Of a stretch of DNA of 64,000 bases, positions 52,630 to 62,403 are shown piece after piece (position 1 is the stretch's first letter; each line of letters starts with the position of its first letter). Source of the DNA: PALSA-693 sp963834725 (GTDB lineage: Bacteria > Actinomycetota > Acidimicrobiia > Acidimicrobiales > Palsa-688); assembly GCA_963834725.1 (NCBI GenBank), contig CAWICN010000001.1, forward strand, positions 5,642,001 to 5,706,000, written 5' to 3'. A model generated the notes under the pieces. That model searched no databases. It saw only the letters and a program-made list of their open reading frames with translations, and was not told the DNA's origin. The position numbers and the translations under genes were made by a program.

Positions 52630-54003
52630 TCGTCGCTGCCTGCATCGTCGCCGCCTGCATCGTCGCCGCCTGCATCGTCTCTGGGCGCGGAGATCCTCCG
52701 GCGTGATATCCCGCAGATGTAGGTGGTGTCGGGAGGCACGACGGCGGGCTGTCAGTCGAACGTGGTCCACACGACACCTCGCCGCCCCACAGCGCGTGGG
52801 CTTAACTGCCGGCGAGGGCGCGAGGGTGGCAGCCAGTAGAACCCGGATTCCGGACGCGATGGCCCTCTCGTCCACGTCGAAGTCGCCGCGGTGCAGATCG
52901 GGCGCTTCGGATACTCCGGGCCGGCGGACGCCGAGGCGGGCCAGGACACCGGGAACCCGCTCCAGCATCCAGGCGAAGTCCTCGCCACCCATGCTCTGGG
53001 TGGCCTCCATCACCGCGTCCGGGCCGAGCACGGCCGCCGCCGCCGCCCGAAAGCCACCGGTCGCGGCCCGGTCGTTCACAGCCGGGGGTACCCCGCGGTT
53101 GTAGTCGATCTGCACCTGGGCGCCGTAGGGCGCGGCGACCTCCAGGATGATCTCCGAGAGCAACGCTTCGGAGCCTTTCCACGTGTCCGGGTCGAGGGTG
53201 CGCACACTGCCGGCGGCTTCGCCAGACTGAGGGATGACGTTGGCGGCGGAGCCGGCGGCGATGCGGCCCCACACCAATGACATCCCGGCCCGGGGATCAA
53301 CCCGCCGGGACAGGATCAGGGGAGTTCGGGTCACGACGTCGGCGAGCGCGGCCACCACGTCAACAGTCAGCTGAGGCCGGGCGGTGTGCCCGCCAGGCCC
53401 CGACAGCCTGACGGTTACGGCGTCGGTCGCGCCGGTGATCGGACCCTCTCGCACCGCCACCGAGCCCGCCTCGAACCTGGGGTCACAGTGAAACGCGAAC
53501 ACGCGCTCCACTCCGTCGAGCGCGCCGGCTGCCAGCATCGAGAGGGCGCCGCCTGGCAGTACCTCCTCGGCGGGCTGGAACAGCAGACGCACCCGGCCTG
53601 GCAGGTGCCCGTCCGCCGCCAGCCGGGCCAGACCGATCCCCGCCCCGAGCACCACGGCGGTGTGAACGTCGTGGCCGTAGGCGTGGGCTACACCGGGAGT
53701 GGCAGACCGGTAGACAACATCCTTCTCGTCATTGATCGGGAGGGCGTCCAGATCGGCCCGAAGGGCGATCTGCGACCCCCTCGCGTCACCGGCCACCTCG
53801 CACACCAGGCCCGTGCCGGCGACCAGCGGCGCTGTTTCCAGGCCCGCTCGGTGCAGCTCACCTGCCACCACTGCCGAGGTGCGAACCTCGTGCCAGGCCA
53901 GTTCGGGATGGGCATGAAGATCGCGCCGGAAGGCAACCATGCGGCCGATGACACCGTCGAGGGCACGGTCAATCGCCAGGGGATCAACGGTCGAGCGGCG
54001 CAC
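52624..54003 (-). CDS. M20-family amidohydrolase
   Basis: 459 residues. Metal ligands are visible in AYGHDVHTAVVLGAG, FQPAEEVLPGGALS, FAFHCDPRFEAGS and MGGEDFAWMLERVPG; the dimerisation domain lies between (GGHTARPQLTVDVVAALADV). It resembles hippurate hydrolases and indole-acetyl-amino-acid hydrolases that release carboxylates from amides. The last 60 residues (after LAPSPAVK) are a Cys/Arg-rich tail encoded by a tandem repeat; the native stop was probably lost. Confidence 0.88.
   Translation of the reverse strand: MRRSTVDPLAIDRALDGVIGRMVAFRRDLHAHPELAWHEVRTSAVVAGELHRAGLETAPLVAGTGLVCEVAGDARGSQIALRADLDALPINDEKDVVYRSATPGVAHAYGHDVHTAVVLGAGIGLARLAADGHLPGRVRLLFQPAEEVLPGGALSMLAAGALDGVERVFAFHCDPRFEAGSVAVREGPITGATDAVTVRLSGPGGHTARPQLTVDVVAALADVVTRTPLILSRRVDPRAGMSLVWGRIAAGSAANVIPQSGEAAGSVRTLDPDTWKGSEALLSEIILEVAAPYGAQVQIDYNRGVPPAVNDRAATGGFRAAAAAVLGPDAVMEATQSMGGEDFAWMLERVPGVLARLGVRRPGVSEAPDLHRGDFDVDERAIASGIRVLLAATLAPSPAVKPTRCGAARCRVDHVRLTARRRASRHHLHLRDITPEDLRAQRRCRRRRCRRRRCRQRRS
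52630..52674 (+). repeat. 15-base tandem repeat, three units
   Basis: TCGTCGCTGCCTGCA followed by two units TCGTCGCCGCCTGCA. On the minus strand it encodes the RRCRRRRCRRRRC tail of the M20 protein. Confidence 0.8.
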
Positions 54004-54321
54004 CGAGCCACACTACCGTCGGGGCCGGGCGCGGCTTACGTCCAGCTGATTCCCCCGACCCTCCGGGGGACGCCGGTCGTCGACGCCTCGGGAGTGACGT
54101 TCCGCCTGGCCCGGTCCCCACCGGCAGCTCGGGGCAGTGCCTCTGCTGGACGAGATCGGGCTCAAGGACCACTCGGAATGGGCTGCCGGCGCGGCGAGTA
54201 GCGGCTAGGCTGTCGCGACCGCCAGTGGCCAGGATGGAGTTCTCTCTTCCCCGCCGGCAGGGCGCGCCTCGCCTGGTGGGACGGGCGCCAGCCGGCCGCC
54301 CGCACCCAACGCCGAGCGCCT
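54004..54321. other. Gene-free stretch between two minus-strand genes
   Basis: No supported gene; likely promoter of the M20 gene. Confidence 0.4.
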
Positions 54322-55803
54322 TCAGGGTATCGACCAGTAGTGCACGGCCTCGTTGCTGTGCGTGTGCTCGACGTAGCGGGCGAGCATCTCGCGCAAGGTG
54401 TCCCGCCGGTCCAGCGGTTGCTTCTGGTCATCGATGCGATGAAAGGCCTGCACCTGCCATTCGGCGCCGTTCAGGTGGGTAATGCAGCGCCCCTCGATGA
54501 CGCCCAGGAGCCGGTCGGCGATGGCCTGGTCGACCTCCCACTCGCGCAGACCCTGGCGGGCCAATGGCAACAGGCGGCGCAGGACCAGTTCGGTGACCGG
54601 CACCTCACCTGCGCCGGGCCAGTACAGGGCGGCACCGATCCCCTTTCGGGCCCCGGCGTTGAGGTTGTCTTCCGCGGCAGCAAAAGACATCTGTGACCAG
54701 ATGGGTCGATCCTGCTCGGCCAGCACTCGGACCAGGCCGTAGTAGAAGGCCGCGTTGGCAAGGATGTCCACCACGGTGGGGCCGGCCGGCAGGACGCGGT
54801 TCTCCACCCGCAGGTGAGGGGTGCCTGCTAAAACGTCGTACACCGGTCGGTTCCAGCGGTAAATGGTGCCGTCGTGCATGCGCAGTTCGCCGAGGCGCGG
54901 TGTGTCACCCCGGGCAAGCACCGCCATGGGGTCCTCGTCTCCGCAAACTGGCAGCAGGGCCGGGAAGTAGGACACGTTCTCTTCAAACTGATCGAAGATC
55001 GAGGTGATCCAGCGCTCCCCGAACCAGACCCTGGGCCGTACCCCCTGGGCCTTCAGTTCCGGGGGCCGGGTGTCGGTCGCCTGCTCGAACAGGGCGATCC
55101 GGGTTTCCCGCCACAGCTCTTTGCCAAAGAGGAACGGGGAGTTGGCGCCGAGCGCGACCTGAACCCCGGCCAGGCACTGGGCGGCGTTCCAGTAGGCGGC
55201 GTAGTCCGGAGGGCTCACCTGAAGGTGGAACTGGACGCTCGTGCAGGCCGACTCGGGGGCGATGGTCTCGGCATACATGGACAGGCGATCGACGCCGTCG
55301 ATAGCGATGTGTAAGTCTTCGCCACGAGCCGCGAACACCTGCTCGTTGATCAATGAGTAGCGCGGGTTGGCGCTGATCGAGTCGGCCGTGAGATGGTCAG
55401 GAGCGAGCGTCGGCAGAATGCCGATCATCACTAGGTGGGCGTTGATGGCGCAGGCCCGTTCCTCGGCGTCGTTTAGACTGGCTCGCAGTTCGGTCTCGAG
55501 TTCCTCCGCTGCGCGGCCGAGGAGGCTGCGCGGCCGCACGTTGATCTCGATGTTGAACTGACCGAGTTCGGTCTGAAAGGCGTCGTCGGCAAGGGCAGTG
55601 AGGACCTTGGCGTTGCGCATCGCCGGATCGTGATTGGCGTCGATCAAGTTGAACTCGATCTCCAGCCCGGTCAGCGGTCGCTCGAAATCGAACTTCGACC
55701 CCGCCAGCATCCGGGCGAACACATCGAGGCAGCGGCGCAGCTTCTCGCGGTAGCGCTGCCTGTCGGCGCGGGTGAAGGTCAGCCGCCTGATGTCTTCGCC
55801 CAT
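54322..55803 (-). CDS. Glutamate-cysteine ligase, GCS2 family
   Basis: 493 residues. GLEIEFNLIDANHD, LGQFNIEINVRPRSL, INAHLVMIGILPTLAPDHL, ACTSVQFHLQVSPPDYAAYW, RVENRVLPAGPTVVDILANA are the GCS2 ATP-grasp-like blocks. The family ligates glutamate to cysteine or related amines; this long branch of about 490 residues is common in actinobacteria, where the product is not established. The ATG at 55803 is preceded by AGGAGGTGC. Confidence 0.88.
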   Translation of the reverse strand: MGEDIRRLTFTRADRQRYREKLRRCLDVFARMLAGSKFDFERPLTGLEIEFNLIDANHDPAMRNAKVLTALADDAFQTELGQFNIEINVRPRSLLGRAAEELETELRASLNDAEERACAINAHLVMIGILPTLAPDHLTADSISANPRYSLINEQVFAARGEDLHIAIDGVDRLSMYAETIAPESACTSVQFHLQVSPPDYAAYWNAAQCLAGVQVALGANSPFLFGKELWRETRIALFEQATDTRPPELKAQGVRPRVWFGERWITSIFDQFEENVSYFPALLPVCGDEDPMAVLARGDTPRLGELRMHDGTIYRWNRPVYDVLAGTPHLRVENRVLPAGPTVVDILANAAFYYGLVRVLAEQDRPIWSQMSFAAAEDNLNAGARKGIGAALYWPGAGEVPVTELVLRRLLPLARQGLREWEVDQAIADRLLGVIEGRCITHLNGAEWQVQAFHRIDDQKQPLDRRDTLREMLARYVEHTHSNEAVHYWSIP

Positions 55804-56460
55804 GCCAGCACCTCCTCGGCTGAGTCTCTTGCCGAGGAGTTTTTCAGAATGTCGGTGTCCGGCGCTATTGATGTAGCCACCGATCCCCGACCGTGGTGAA
55901 CTCCACCTACCCGGTATACGTAACGGTTCCGATTGCCGGAAACAACACTTACGGTAACACTGAACTAACGCTTACAGGCTTCTCGCGGACTGCAAGCGGT
56001 GGTGTGAGTGTTTGGTGCTTCGACGACTCGTCGACTCTTGCACAGATTGTCTCAGCAACTCTATCGCGACGCAGACGGGTAACCTCACCGTACAGCCGTG
56101 GACCCACGGTTAACAGGAATTCCATGTTTCGAGGCAAGGAAGCCTCGAGTGCAAGGAGGCGGGTCGAGCTATTCGGGCCGCCGCTTTCCTGGCGTTCTCC
56201 CCGGACTCGCCCGCCGCACGGCGAAGACCGGATGCAGGGCTCGAGGCGATCCTTCGTCAGATGAGGGTTCCGATCCACCTGGCCGGGTGGCAGCGATCCG
56301 TTCGGCATTCGCGGCCTCGCCGTGAAACAGTCTGTGAAACCGGGTATCATGGCCGGAGACCTGCGGCTAGCGCCCGGGGCGAATGCCGTGAGACATCGGC
56401 GAGGCCCACGAGACAATTTTCGAGTCGGCCACCACTTTCGCTTGGACCGACTGGAGATTT
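55804..56460. other. Gene-free divergent promoter region
   Basis: Separates the GCS2 gene and the helicase. An AT-richer part (55925-55985) may hold promoters. No gene or convincing hairpin. Confidence 0.4.
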
Positions 56461-57777
56461 GTGAGTACTTCTGCCTTGCCTGTGACCTCTGACGGCTTCG
56501 CCGCACTCGGCGTGCCCCCGCAATTGTCCGCCGCCCTGGCCCGAGCCGGGATCACCGATCCGTTCCCCATCCAGGCGGCCACCCTGCCCGACTGTCTGGC
56601 GGGCCGCGACATCTGCGCCGAGGCGCCCACCGGGTCGGGCAAGACCCTGGCCTTCGGGCTGGGCGTCCTGTTGCGCCTGGCTGACGTCCCTCGCGGGGAA
56701 CGCCGGGGCCGGCGCAGGGACGGCGGTCGTCCCCGGGCCCTCATCCTGGTGCCCACCCGGGAGCTGGCTTCCCAAGTAGAAGTGGTGCTCGGATCCTTAT
56801 CTGGCGGCGTCGGCGCCGCCGTGACATCGGTCTACGGCGGGGTCGGCTACGGCGGGCAGCTGGCCGCCTTGCGGCGCGGGGTAGACGTACTCATCGCCTG
56901 CCCGGGAAGATTGGAGGACCTGGTGGCAAGAGGCGCCGCAGATCTCTCCTGTGTCGAAGTGGTCGTCATCGACGAGGCCGACCGGATGGCGGACATGGGA
57001 TTCCTGCCCGCGGTTCGTCGCCTTGTCAACCAGACCAGCCCAAGCCGTCAGACGCTCCTTTTCTCGGCGACTCTGGACGGCCCCATCGACAAGCTGGTCC
57101 GGGACTACCAGCGTTCGCCGGTGCGCCACGAGGTGACCCTGGCCGACACCGATCGGGGCGAGATTCACCATCATTTCTGGTCAGTAGCTGCCGACGCCCG
57201 GGTGACCGTGGCCGCTGAGACCATCGCGGCGCGCGGACCAGCGCTGGTCTTCTGCCGCACCAAACGTGGCGCCGACCGGCTGTCCCAGCGATTGGCCCAC
57301 CTGGGGCTGTCGACCGCCCCGATGCACGGCGACCGCAGTCAGAGCCAACGGGAACGAGCCCTGTCCGCCTTTCGCGCCGGACGCCTCGACGTCCTGGTGG
57401 CCACCGACGTCGCAGCACGCGGCATCCACGTAGACGCCGTGCCCCTCGTAGTCCACTACGACCCGCCCGCCGACGCCACCGACTACGTGCACCGCTCCGG
57501 TCGCACCGGCCGGGCGGGAGCTGACGGTATCGTCATCAGCTTCCTAGGGCAGAGGGACATCCTCGGGGCCCGCAGATTGCAACGACAGCTAGGGCTCACG
57601 CCCGGCATCTCTACGCCGAACGTGTCTGCCCTGCCAACCGTACGGAACCCCGCCCGCGGCCCTCGCAAACCCAAGCGCCGCTCGTCGACGAACGAAACGC
57701 ACCGGGGCCGCCGTGCCACCACCCAATCCAGCCGCCGCTCAGCCCAACCTCGAAAGCGCCGTGCCAGCGACCGGTAG
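56461..57777 (+). CDS. DEAD-box ATP-dependent RNA helicase
   Basis: 438 residues from GTG 56461. Q motif (GITDPFPIQAATLPDCL), motif I APTGSGKT, Ia LVPTRELA, motif II DEAD in VVIDEADRMADMGF, motif III FSATLD, motif V LVATDVAARGIHV, motif VI HRSGRTGRAG. The C-terminal tail is Arg/Lys-rich (RKPKRRSSTNE), as in RhlE/CsdA-like enzymes. It unwinds RNA duplexes, often in ribosome assembly and cold adaptation. Confidence 0.95.
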   Translation: MSTSALPVTSDGFAALGVPPQLSAALARAGITDPFPIQAATLPDCLAGRDICAEAPTGSGKTLAFGLGVLLRLADVPRGERRGRRRDGGRPRALILVPTRELASQVEVVLGSLSGGVGAAVTSVYGGVGYGGQLAALRRGVDVLIACPGRLEDLVARGAADLSCVEVVVIDEADRMADMGFLPAVRRLVNQTSPSRQTLLFSATLDGPIDKLVRDYQRSPVRHEVTLADTDRGEIHHHFWSVAADARVTVAAETIAARGPALVFCRTKRGADRLSQRLAHLGLSTAPMHGDRSQSQRERALSAFRAGRLDVLVATDVAARGIHVDAVPLVVHYDPPADATDYVHRSGRTGRAGADGIVISFLGQRDILGARRLQRQLGLTPGISTPNVSALPTVRNPARGPRKPKRRSSTNETHRGRRATTQSSRRSAQPRKRRASDR

Positions 57778-58026
57778 CCCGCGCCGCCGCGCTCAACGCC
57801 CTCCCTTCGGGGGTGCTGCAGGGACGGCGTTACGGGGCGGCGAGCCGCCGCTCGGTGTGCCTGGCGGGCTGACGAGTCTCCGGCGGCTCGGCGGCTCCGA
57901 AGACGGCTGATGACCGCTTCGCGGTGGTTGTGATCGACATTACCTCCGTACTTGAATTTCGCCACTACTTCCTCGACGGACAGCACCACTGCTCGGATGG
58001 CATTTCCCCACACCCTCGGCCGCGAG

Positions 58027-58809
58027 CTAGCCCAGGAAGGCAAGAACGGCGTCGGCGAACTGCTCAGGTTGCTCGTAGGGAAGCATGTGCCCGGCCTCGC
58101 TGATAGTCGTCAGTTGCGAGCCCGAGATGAGCTCGTTCCACCTGGCCGCGTACGACAACGGCATGAGCTTGTCGCTCTCGCCCCAGACGATCAGCGTGGG
58201 TGCCGTCAGCCGGTAGAGCCGCTTGGACACGCGCCTGTTGGGGACAGGAAAGAGGATCTTGCCCGCCATCCCCAGGCGGCGCGAGTTGCCAACGAGGAAG
58301 TCGGTCATGGCGTCCGGCGACGAGAAGTCGGCACCGCCGCTGAGGATTGCGGCCTTCGACGAGTCATGAAACAGGTAGTCGGCGAACTCGAAGGGTAGGA
58401 ACGTGAACATGTCGGGGATCGGGTCTTCCTCGAGCCAGAGACCAGCCGCGCTGGCGAGCACGAGCTTGCCCACCTGGTGCGGGTTTACGCTCGCCATCTC
58501 AGCGGCGATCATCCCGCCCATCGAGTGGCCGATGAGGCGCAGGTTGCCAGTGAGGCCGAGCTCGTCAATCACGTCCCACGTGTGGAGCGTGAAGTCGAGC
58601 ATGTCTTCGAGGTAGTCCTCGCCGAGGGACTCGCCGTAGCCCGGTAGCTCCGGCGCGTAGACATGGTACTTACCGGCCAGTTGATCAAGGAAGGGGTTCT
58701 CGGCGAGGAGCCCGGCCGCGCCGTGGAGGAAGACGAGGGGTTCACCGTCGCCTTCTTCGAGGACTCGGACGCTCGTGCCTTTCTTGGTCTCGATCCTGCG
58801 GCTGTCCAT
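58027..58809 (-). CDS. Alpha/beta hydrolase
   Basis: 260 residues from ATG 58809. PLVFLHGAAGLLAENPFLDQ (HG oxyanion region), YAPELPGYGESLG, LIGHSMGGMIAAEMASVNPH with the GHSMGG nucleophile elbow, LIVWGESDKLMP (Asp) and ISEAGHMLPYEQP (His). The start overlaps the stop of the upstream LLM gene by one base (TAATG), so they form a coupled operon. Confidence 0.92.
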   Translation of the reverse strand: MDSRRIETKKGTSVRVLEEGDGEPLVFLHGAAGLLAENPFLDQLAGKYHVYAPELPGYGESLGEDYLEDMLDFTLHTWDVIDELGLTGNLRLIGHSMGGMIAAEMASVNPHQVGKLVLASAAGLWLEEDPIPDMFTFLPFEFADYLFHDSSKAAILSGGADFSSPDAMTDFLVGNSRRLGMAGKILFPVPNRRVSKRLYRLTAPTLIVWGESDKLMPLSYAARWNELISGSQLTTISEAGHMLPYEQPEQFADAVLAFLG

Positions 58810-60026
58810 TACGAGTTCACCCTCTCCCGCATCGGGCTGATCCACCACCGGTTGTCGTCTTTCCAATCCGGCCACATGTCCCGGAGTTGCGGCATCACCT
58901 TCTCCGCGAAGAGCTGTGACGAGTAGCGGGTCTTCTCATCGGGCATGTTGCCGGTGTGGAAGAGGCAGAAGACATGGCCTACCCGCAGGGAGGTGATCAG
59001 GTGCTCCATTCGCTCTCGGACCGTGTCGGGACTGCCCGCGATGATCATGCCCCCCTCGACCAGGTCCTTCCAGGTGACGTCCGTGAACATCTTCTGCATC
59101 TCGGCCCGCATCTGGTTGAGTACGCCAGCCTTGATGGTCTTAATGGTTCGGTAGCCGGGCGGGTCGGAAAAGCCGGGGTACACATGAAGGCACCGGTTGT
59201 AGAAGTAGAGGATGTGCTCGGCGTAGAGCTTCTCGGCTTCCTCGTCGGTATCAGCCACGCAGATGATCTGTGCGAAGGCGGCCCGGTTCGGTGAATCGTC
59301 CTTGTCCCGGGCGGCGACGCGATCCCAGTAGCCGTCGAGCAGCGTCTTACCGGCCAGATAGCCGGTGAAGCTCAGGTACGAGTAGTTGTAGTCGTGGTCG
59401 AGGCAGAAGTCCCATGTCTCGATGGAGCCGCCGCCCGGGATGTAGATAGGCGGGTGTGGCTTCTGCACCGGCTTTGGCCAGGTGTTGACCCAACGGAGTT
59501 GGTTGTATTTGCCGTCCCACGCGAACGGCTCGTCCTCGGCCCACGCCTTCATGATGAGGTCATGATTCTCGCGGTACTTGTCGCGTGTAAGGGCGGGGAT
59601 CTGGCCGTAACAGAAGTTCGTATCCATCGGCGTGCCCACCGGGAAGCCAGCCACCAGCCGTCCGCCGGAGATCACGTCAAGCATGGCAAATTCCTCGGCT
59701 ACACGGATGGGCGGGTTATAGAGCGCTACCGAGTTGCCGATGACACAGATCGCTGCCGTCGACGTGTTGCGTGCGAGACCCGCGGCGATGATATTGGGCG
59801 ATGGCATGAGTCCATACCCGTTCTGGTGGTGTTCGTTTACCCCCAGGCCGTCGAAGCCGAGCCTCTCGGCGAACTCCAGCTGGTCCATGTACTGGTGATA
59901 CAAGAAGTGGCCCTTCTCCGGGTCGTAGAGCTTGCTGGGGATGTCCACCCAGACTGACCGTGTCGACTCGCGAAAGTCGTCGGGGAGATAAGGCCAGGGC
60001 ATGAGGTTGAACCAGGTGAACTTCAT
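58809..60026 (-). CDS. LLM-class flavin-dependent oxidoreductase
   Basis: 405 residues. Luciferase-like TIM barrel: FAERLGFDGLGVNEHHQNGY, ICVIGNSVALYNPPIRVAEE, FAMLDVISGGRLVAGFPVGT, PIYIPGGGSIETWDFCLDHD and the C-terminal GGMIIAGSPDTVRERMEHLI. Full length and intact, unlike the relative at 48149. Likely uses FMNH2 or F420 to oxidise a hydrophobic substrate, with the downstream hydrolase acting on the product. Confidence 0.92.
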   Translation of the reverse strand: MKFTWFNLMPWPYLPDDFRESTRSVWVDIPSKLYDPEKGHFLYHQYMDQLEFAERLGFDGLGVNEHHQNGYGLMPSPNIIAAGLARNTSTAAICVIGNSVALYNPPIRVAEEFAMLDVISGGRLVAGFPVGTPMDTNFCYGQIPALTRDKYRENHDLIMKAWAEDEPFAWDGKYNQLRWVNTWPKPVQKPHPPIYIPGGGSIETWDFCLDHDYNYSYLSFTGYLAGKTLLDGYWDRVAARDKDDSPNRAAFAQIICVADTDEEAEKLYAEHILYFYNRCLHVYPGFSDPPGYRTIKTIKAGVLNQMRAEMQKMFTDVTWKDLVEGGMIIAGSPDTVRERMEHLITSLRVGHVFCLFHTGNMPDEKTRYSSQLFAEKVMPQLRDMWPDWKDDNRWWISPMRERVNS

Positions 60027-60422
60027 TCGAGAGGCCTCCTCAAGATCGATCGAAGTCAGGCGGACCGTACCACAACGGGTCTACTGAGCGTGCCCGCGGC
60101 TCGCCGGGATGCCCGACGCGACGGGTGCCTGGCCCGACAACCGAGAAAGCGGCAGGCCTCACAACGTCGGGACGTTCGGCCTGTCTGTTGTCCCTTTGCA
60201 TGGCCCTCGAATGAGTGACTGGCGGACCTTCTGAACGCAGCGGCTATCAAGAGCGCGTTGATGACCACGTAGCGACCAGATGGCTCTCGAAGTCGCGTCG
60301 GGCTTGGACCATCCACCAGAGTCCAATGCCTCACCCTGGGTCACCGGGTCGAGGGGAGAAGGGTTGCAACCCAACGGGGAGAGGGGCTGGGACGGGATGG
60401 GTTCTGCGGGATCCAGTGACAC
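60027..60422. other. Gene-free stretch
   Basis: No supported gene; promoter region of the LLM-hydrolase operon. Confidence 0.4.
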
Positions 60423-61361
60423 TCAGCCGGCGGCGATGGCCGGAACACTGGGGTAGCCGTCGGGGAGGACGACCTCGTTGCCATTCACAACGATCACGAC
60501 TTGCCAGTAGTAGTAGGTGAGAAAGGCCGACGGGTCGGTCGTTATCTGGGCGGCATAGGCGAGCACCGCCTGGACGTAGCGTTGGCTGGGATTGTAGTGA
60601 TAGATGGCGCCGGCGAGATCGCCCGGCGCGCCCATGGCCCGGAGATAGCGGGCGGCTGCCAGGATGGCGTTGGAGTCGCTGTTGATGTCGCCCTGTCCAT
60701 ATGAAGCCCAGGTGGCAGGTAGGAATTGCATCGGGCCCTGGGCGCCCGCACTGCTCGGCACACGCAGACGGCTCATCTTGGTCTCTACCAGGTGGATAGC
60801 AGCGAGGACGTCCCAGGGCACTCCGGTGATGGCCTGGGCCTCGTGGTAATAGCCGAGGAGGGTGGCGGCCGGCGCCGGTGGGGTTATCTTCCAACCCTTT
60901 AGCTCGCCGGGGGTGAGGGGCGTGGACAAGGCACTCAGGTCGATCGCGGCCTGGCTGTTCGCTTCCACGGTGGCTCGCCATCGCGCCGGAACCCGGGCCA
61001 GCACTACCGACAGCCAGTCGGGGTGGGCGGCCAGACGCTCGTAGGCCAACTGTTGGCGAAGAGCCTGGAGGGCGAGTCCGGCAAACGAAGTTCGTGGACC
61101 ATGGAGCCGGATCTCCACATCCGTCATCTCAGCGGCCAGGCGGTCGGGATCGGTGGCGGCGTGGACAGCAGCGCCGGTCAACGCTGGAGCTGTAGTGGTG
61201 GTGACATGCGCCGCCTGCGTTGTGACAGGAGACGCCGTAATCGGTGGTGCCTTTGCCACGGCCCGGTGCTTGACGATCGGCCCTGAGCAGGCGGCCAGGA
61301 CAACGGCGGCCAGGACGACAGCGGCGGCCAGGGAGAACCGGGCAGGGCGCACTCGCATCAT
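60423..61361 (-). CDS. Lipoprotein lytic transglycosylase (SLT domain)
   Basis: 312 residues. Signal peptide with lipobox LAACS (Cys at residue 25), a Thr/Ala linker, a helical middle and an SLT-type catalytic domain: VLAAIHLVETKMSRLRVPSS with catalytic Glu in VETK, AGAQGPMQFLPATWASYGQG, GAIYHYNPSQRYVQAVLAYA. It should cleave peptidoglycan glycan strands at the outer face of the membrane. Actinobacterial homologues of this shape act in wall remodelling. Confidence 0.88.
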   Translation of the reverse strand: MMRVRPARFSLAAAVVLAAVVLAACSGPIVKHRAVAKAPPITASPVTTQAAHVTTTTAPALTGAAVHAATDPDRLAAEMTDVEIRLHGPRTSFAGLALQALRQQLAYERLAAHPDWLSVVLARVPARWRATVEANSQAAIDLSALSTPLTPGELKGWKITPPAPAATLLGYYHEAQAITGVPWDVLAAIHLVETKMSRLRVPSSAGAQGPMQFLPATWASYGQGDINSDSNAILAAARYLRAMGAPGDLAGAIYHYNPSQRYVQAVLAYAAQITTDPSAFLTYYYWQVVIVVNGNEVVLPDGYPSVPAIAAG

Positions 61362-61581
61362 TATCGACTACCGAGACCAACAGATCAGTCGCGACCGGGC
61401 CGTGTGGACCGTCGGGCTCGCCGTGCCCATGCACACCGGTAGGGCGGGTTCGGCGGATAACCGTCGGCCCTGAGGGGTCTCGACGAGAACGTGGTCATGG
61501 TCAATGCACTCCAGCGCAGCCCGGTACCTCGCCTGATCGATCGGCACATCGGCCTAAAGCGGCTCGGTTGATTCGAAGTAC

Positions 61582-62261
61582 TTAGGGGGTCGGTGAGGAC
61601 GCCGCGGTGGTGCTGCTCCCCGAGGTGGACGAGGGTCCCGTGCTGGTAGTGGACGAGGGGCCCGTGGTGGTGTTGGTCGGCGACGGCGTGCCGGAATGCG
61701 GTGGGGCCCGGTGTTGGCCAGGGTCGGGCCCGCTTCTCCCCGGCTGTTGGTGGCTGGTGGAGGGAGCAGGCAGTGAGAAGGGGTTGCCGGGATGGCCGGC
61801 GTGGCTGGAGCCGAGGGTGAGCAGCAGCACGAAGGCAGTGCCGACCATGGCCAAGGCGGTGGTCCCGGCCACGGAGAGCGCACGGCCGCGGCCAGCCGGT
61901 CCCGCAGGTCCTCGGTGCGCCTCCGCCGCTGCAGTTCGGGCGTGAGCGGCGCCAGCTGGTTGAGCCAGGCCATGTAGCCAGGCCATGTAGGGAGAGGTCC
62001 AGTAGACGGCGCCCTGCCAGAACATGAGCGCCAGGAGCAGCGGGGTGGGCCGGCGGCCACGGCGATGCCGATGGCCAGCCCCCACAACAGCGTGCCCACC
62101 AAAGCGGTCTCGGGGATGGTGGCCCGCAGGGCCGCCGCCACGCCTCGCGATTCGCCGGTCTTGGGAGTGCGCATGAAGGTGCCCTCGGAGCGGATCAGTC
62201 CCTGCAAGCAAGCCCGGGCCACCGTCAGGGACAACGACAGCCAGTTGACGAAGCCCCTCAA
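61582..62261 (-). pseudogene. Glycosyltransferase-2 C-terminal membrane region, multiply frameshifted
   Basis: GFVNWLSLSLTVARACLQGL, IRSEGTFMRTPKTGESRGVA and LLWGLAIGIAVAAG match the C-terminal membrane part of actinobacterial GT2 synthases. PLLLALMFWQGAVYWTSPYM and a further helix (TTALAMVGTAFVLLLTLGSS) are in another frame. A 13-base tandem duplication (61965-61990) explains one shift: without it YMAWLNQLAPLTPELQRRRR reads on. The N-terminal catalytic GT domain is absent. The end is a Ser/Thr-rich tail. Confidence 0.65.
61965..61990 (+). repeat. 13-base tandem duplication
   Basis: CCAGGCCATGTAG at 61965-61977 repeated at 61978-61990. It lies inside the GT2 relic and shifts its frame. Confidence 0.85.
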
Positions 62262-62403
62262 CGGCCCGGGCCAGCGCCGCCCCGAGCTCGCTCAGATCCT
62301 CATCACGACCCACCAGTGGGGTCGCCGGGGCGACCACTGCCACACCTCCCGGGTCTCGGCCCGCTCAGAACGTTACCGCTTATCGAGCGATTCTCTGCTC
62401 CGA

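Noticed and set aside
52630..52674. CRISPR-like repeat
   Set aside because: Units are 15 bases, directly adjacent without spacers.
53386..54201. 271-codon plus-strand frame
   Set aside because: Antisense to the M20 hydrolase metal-binding region.
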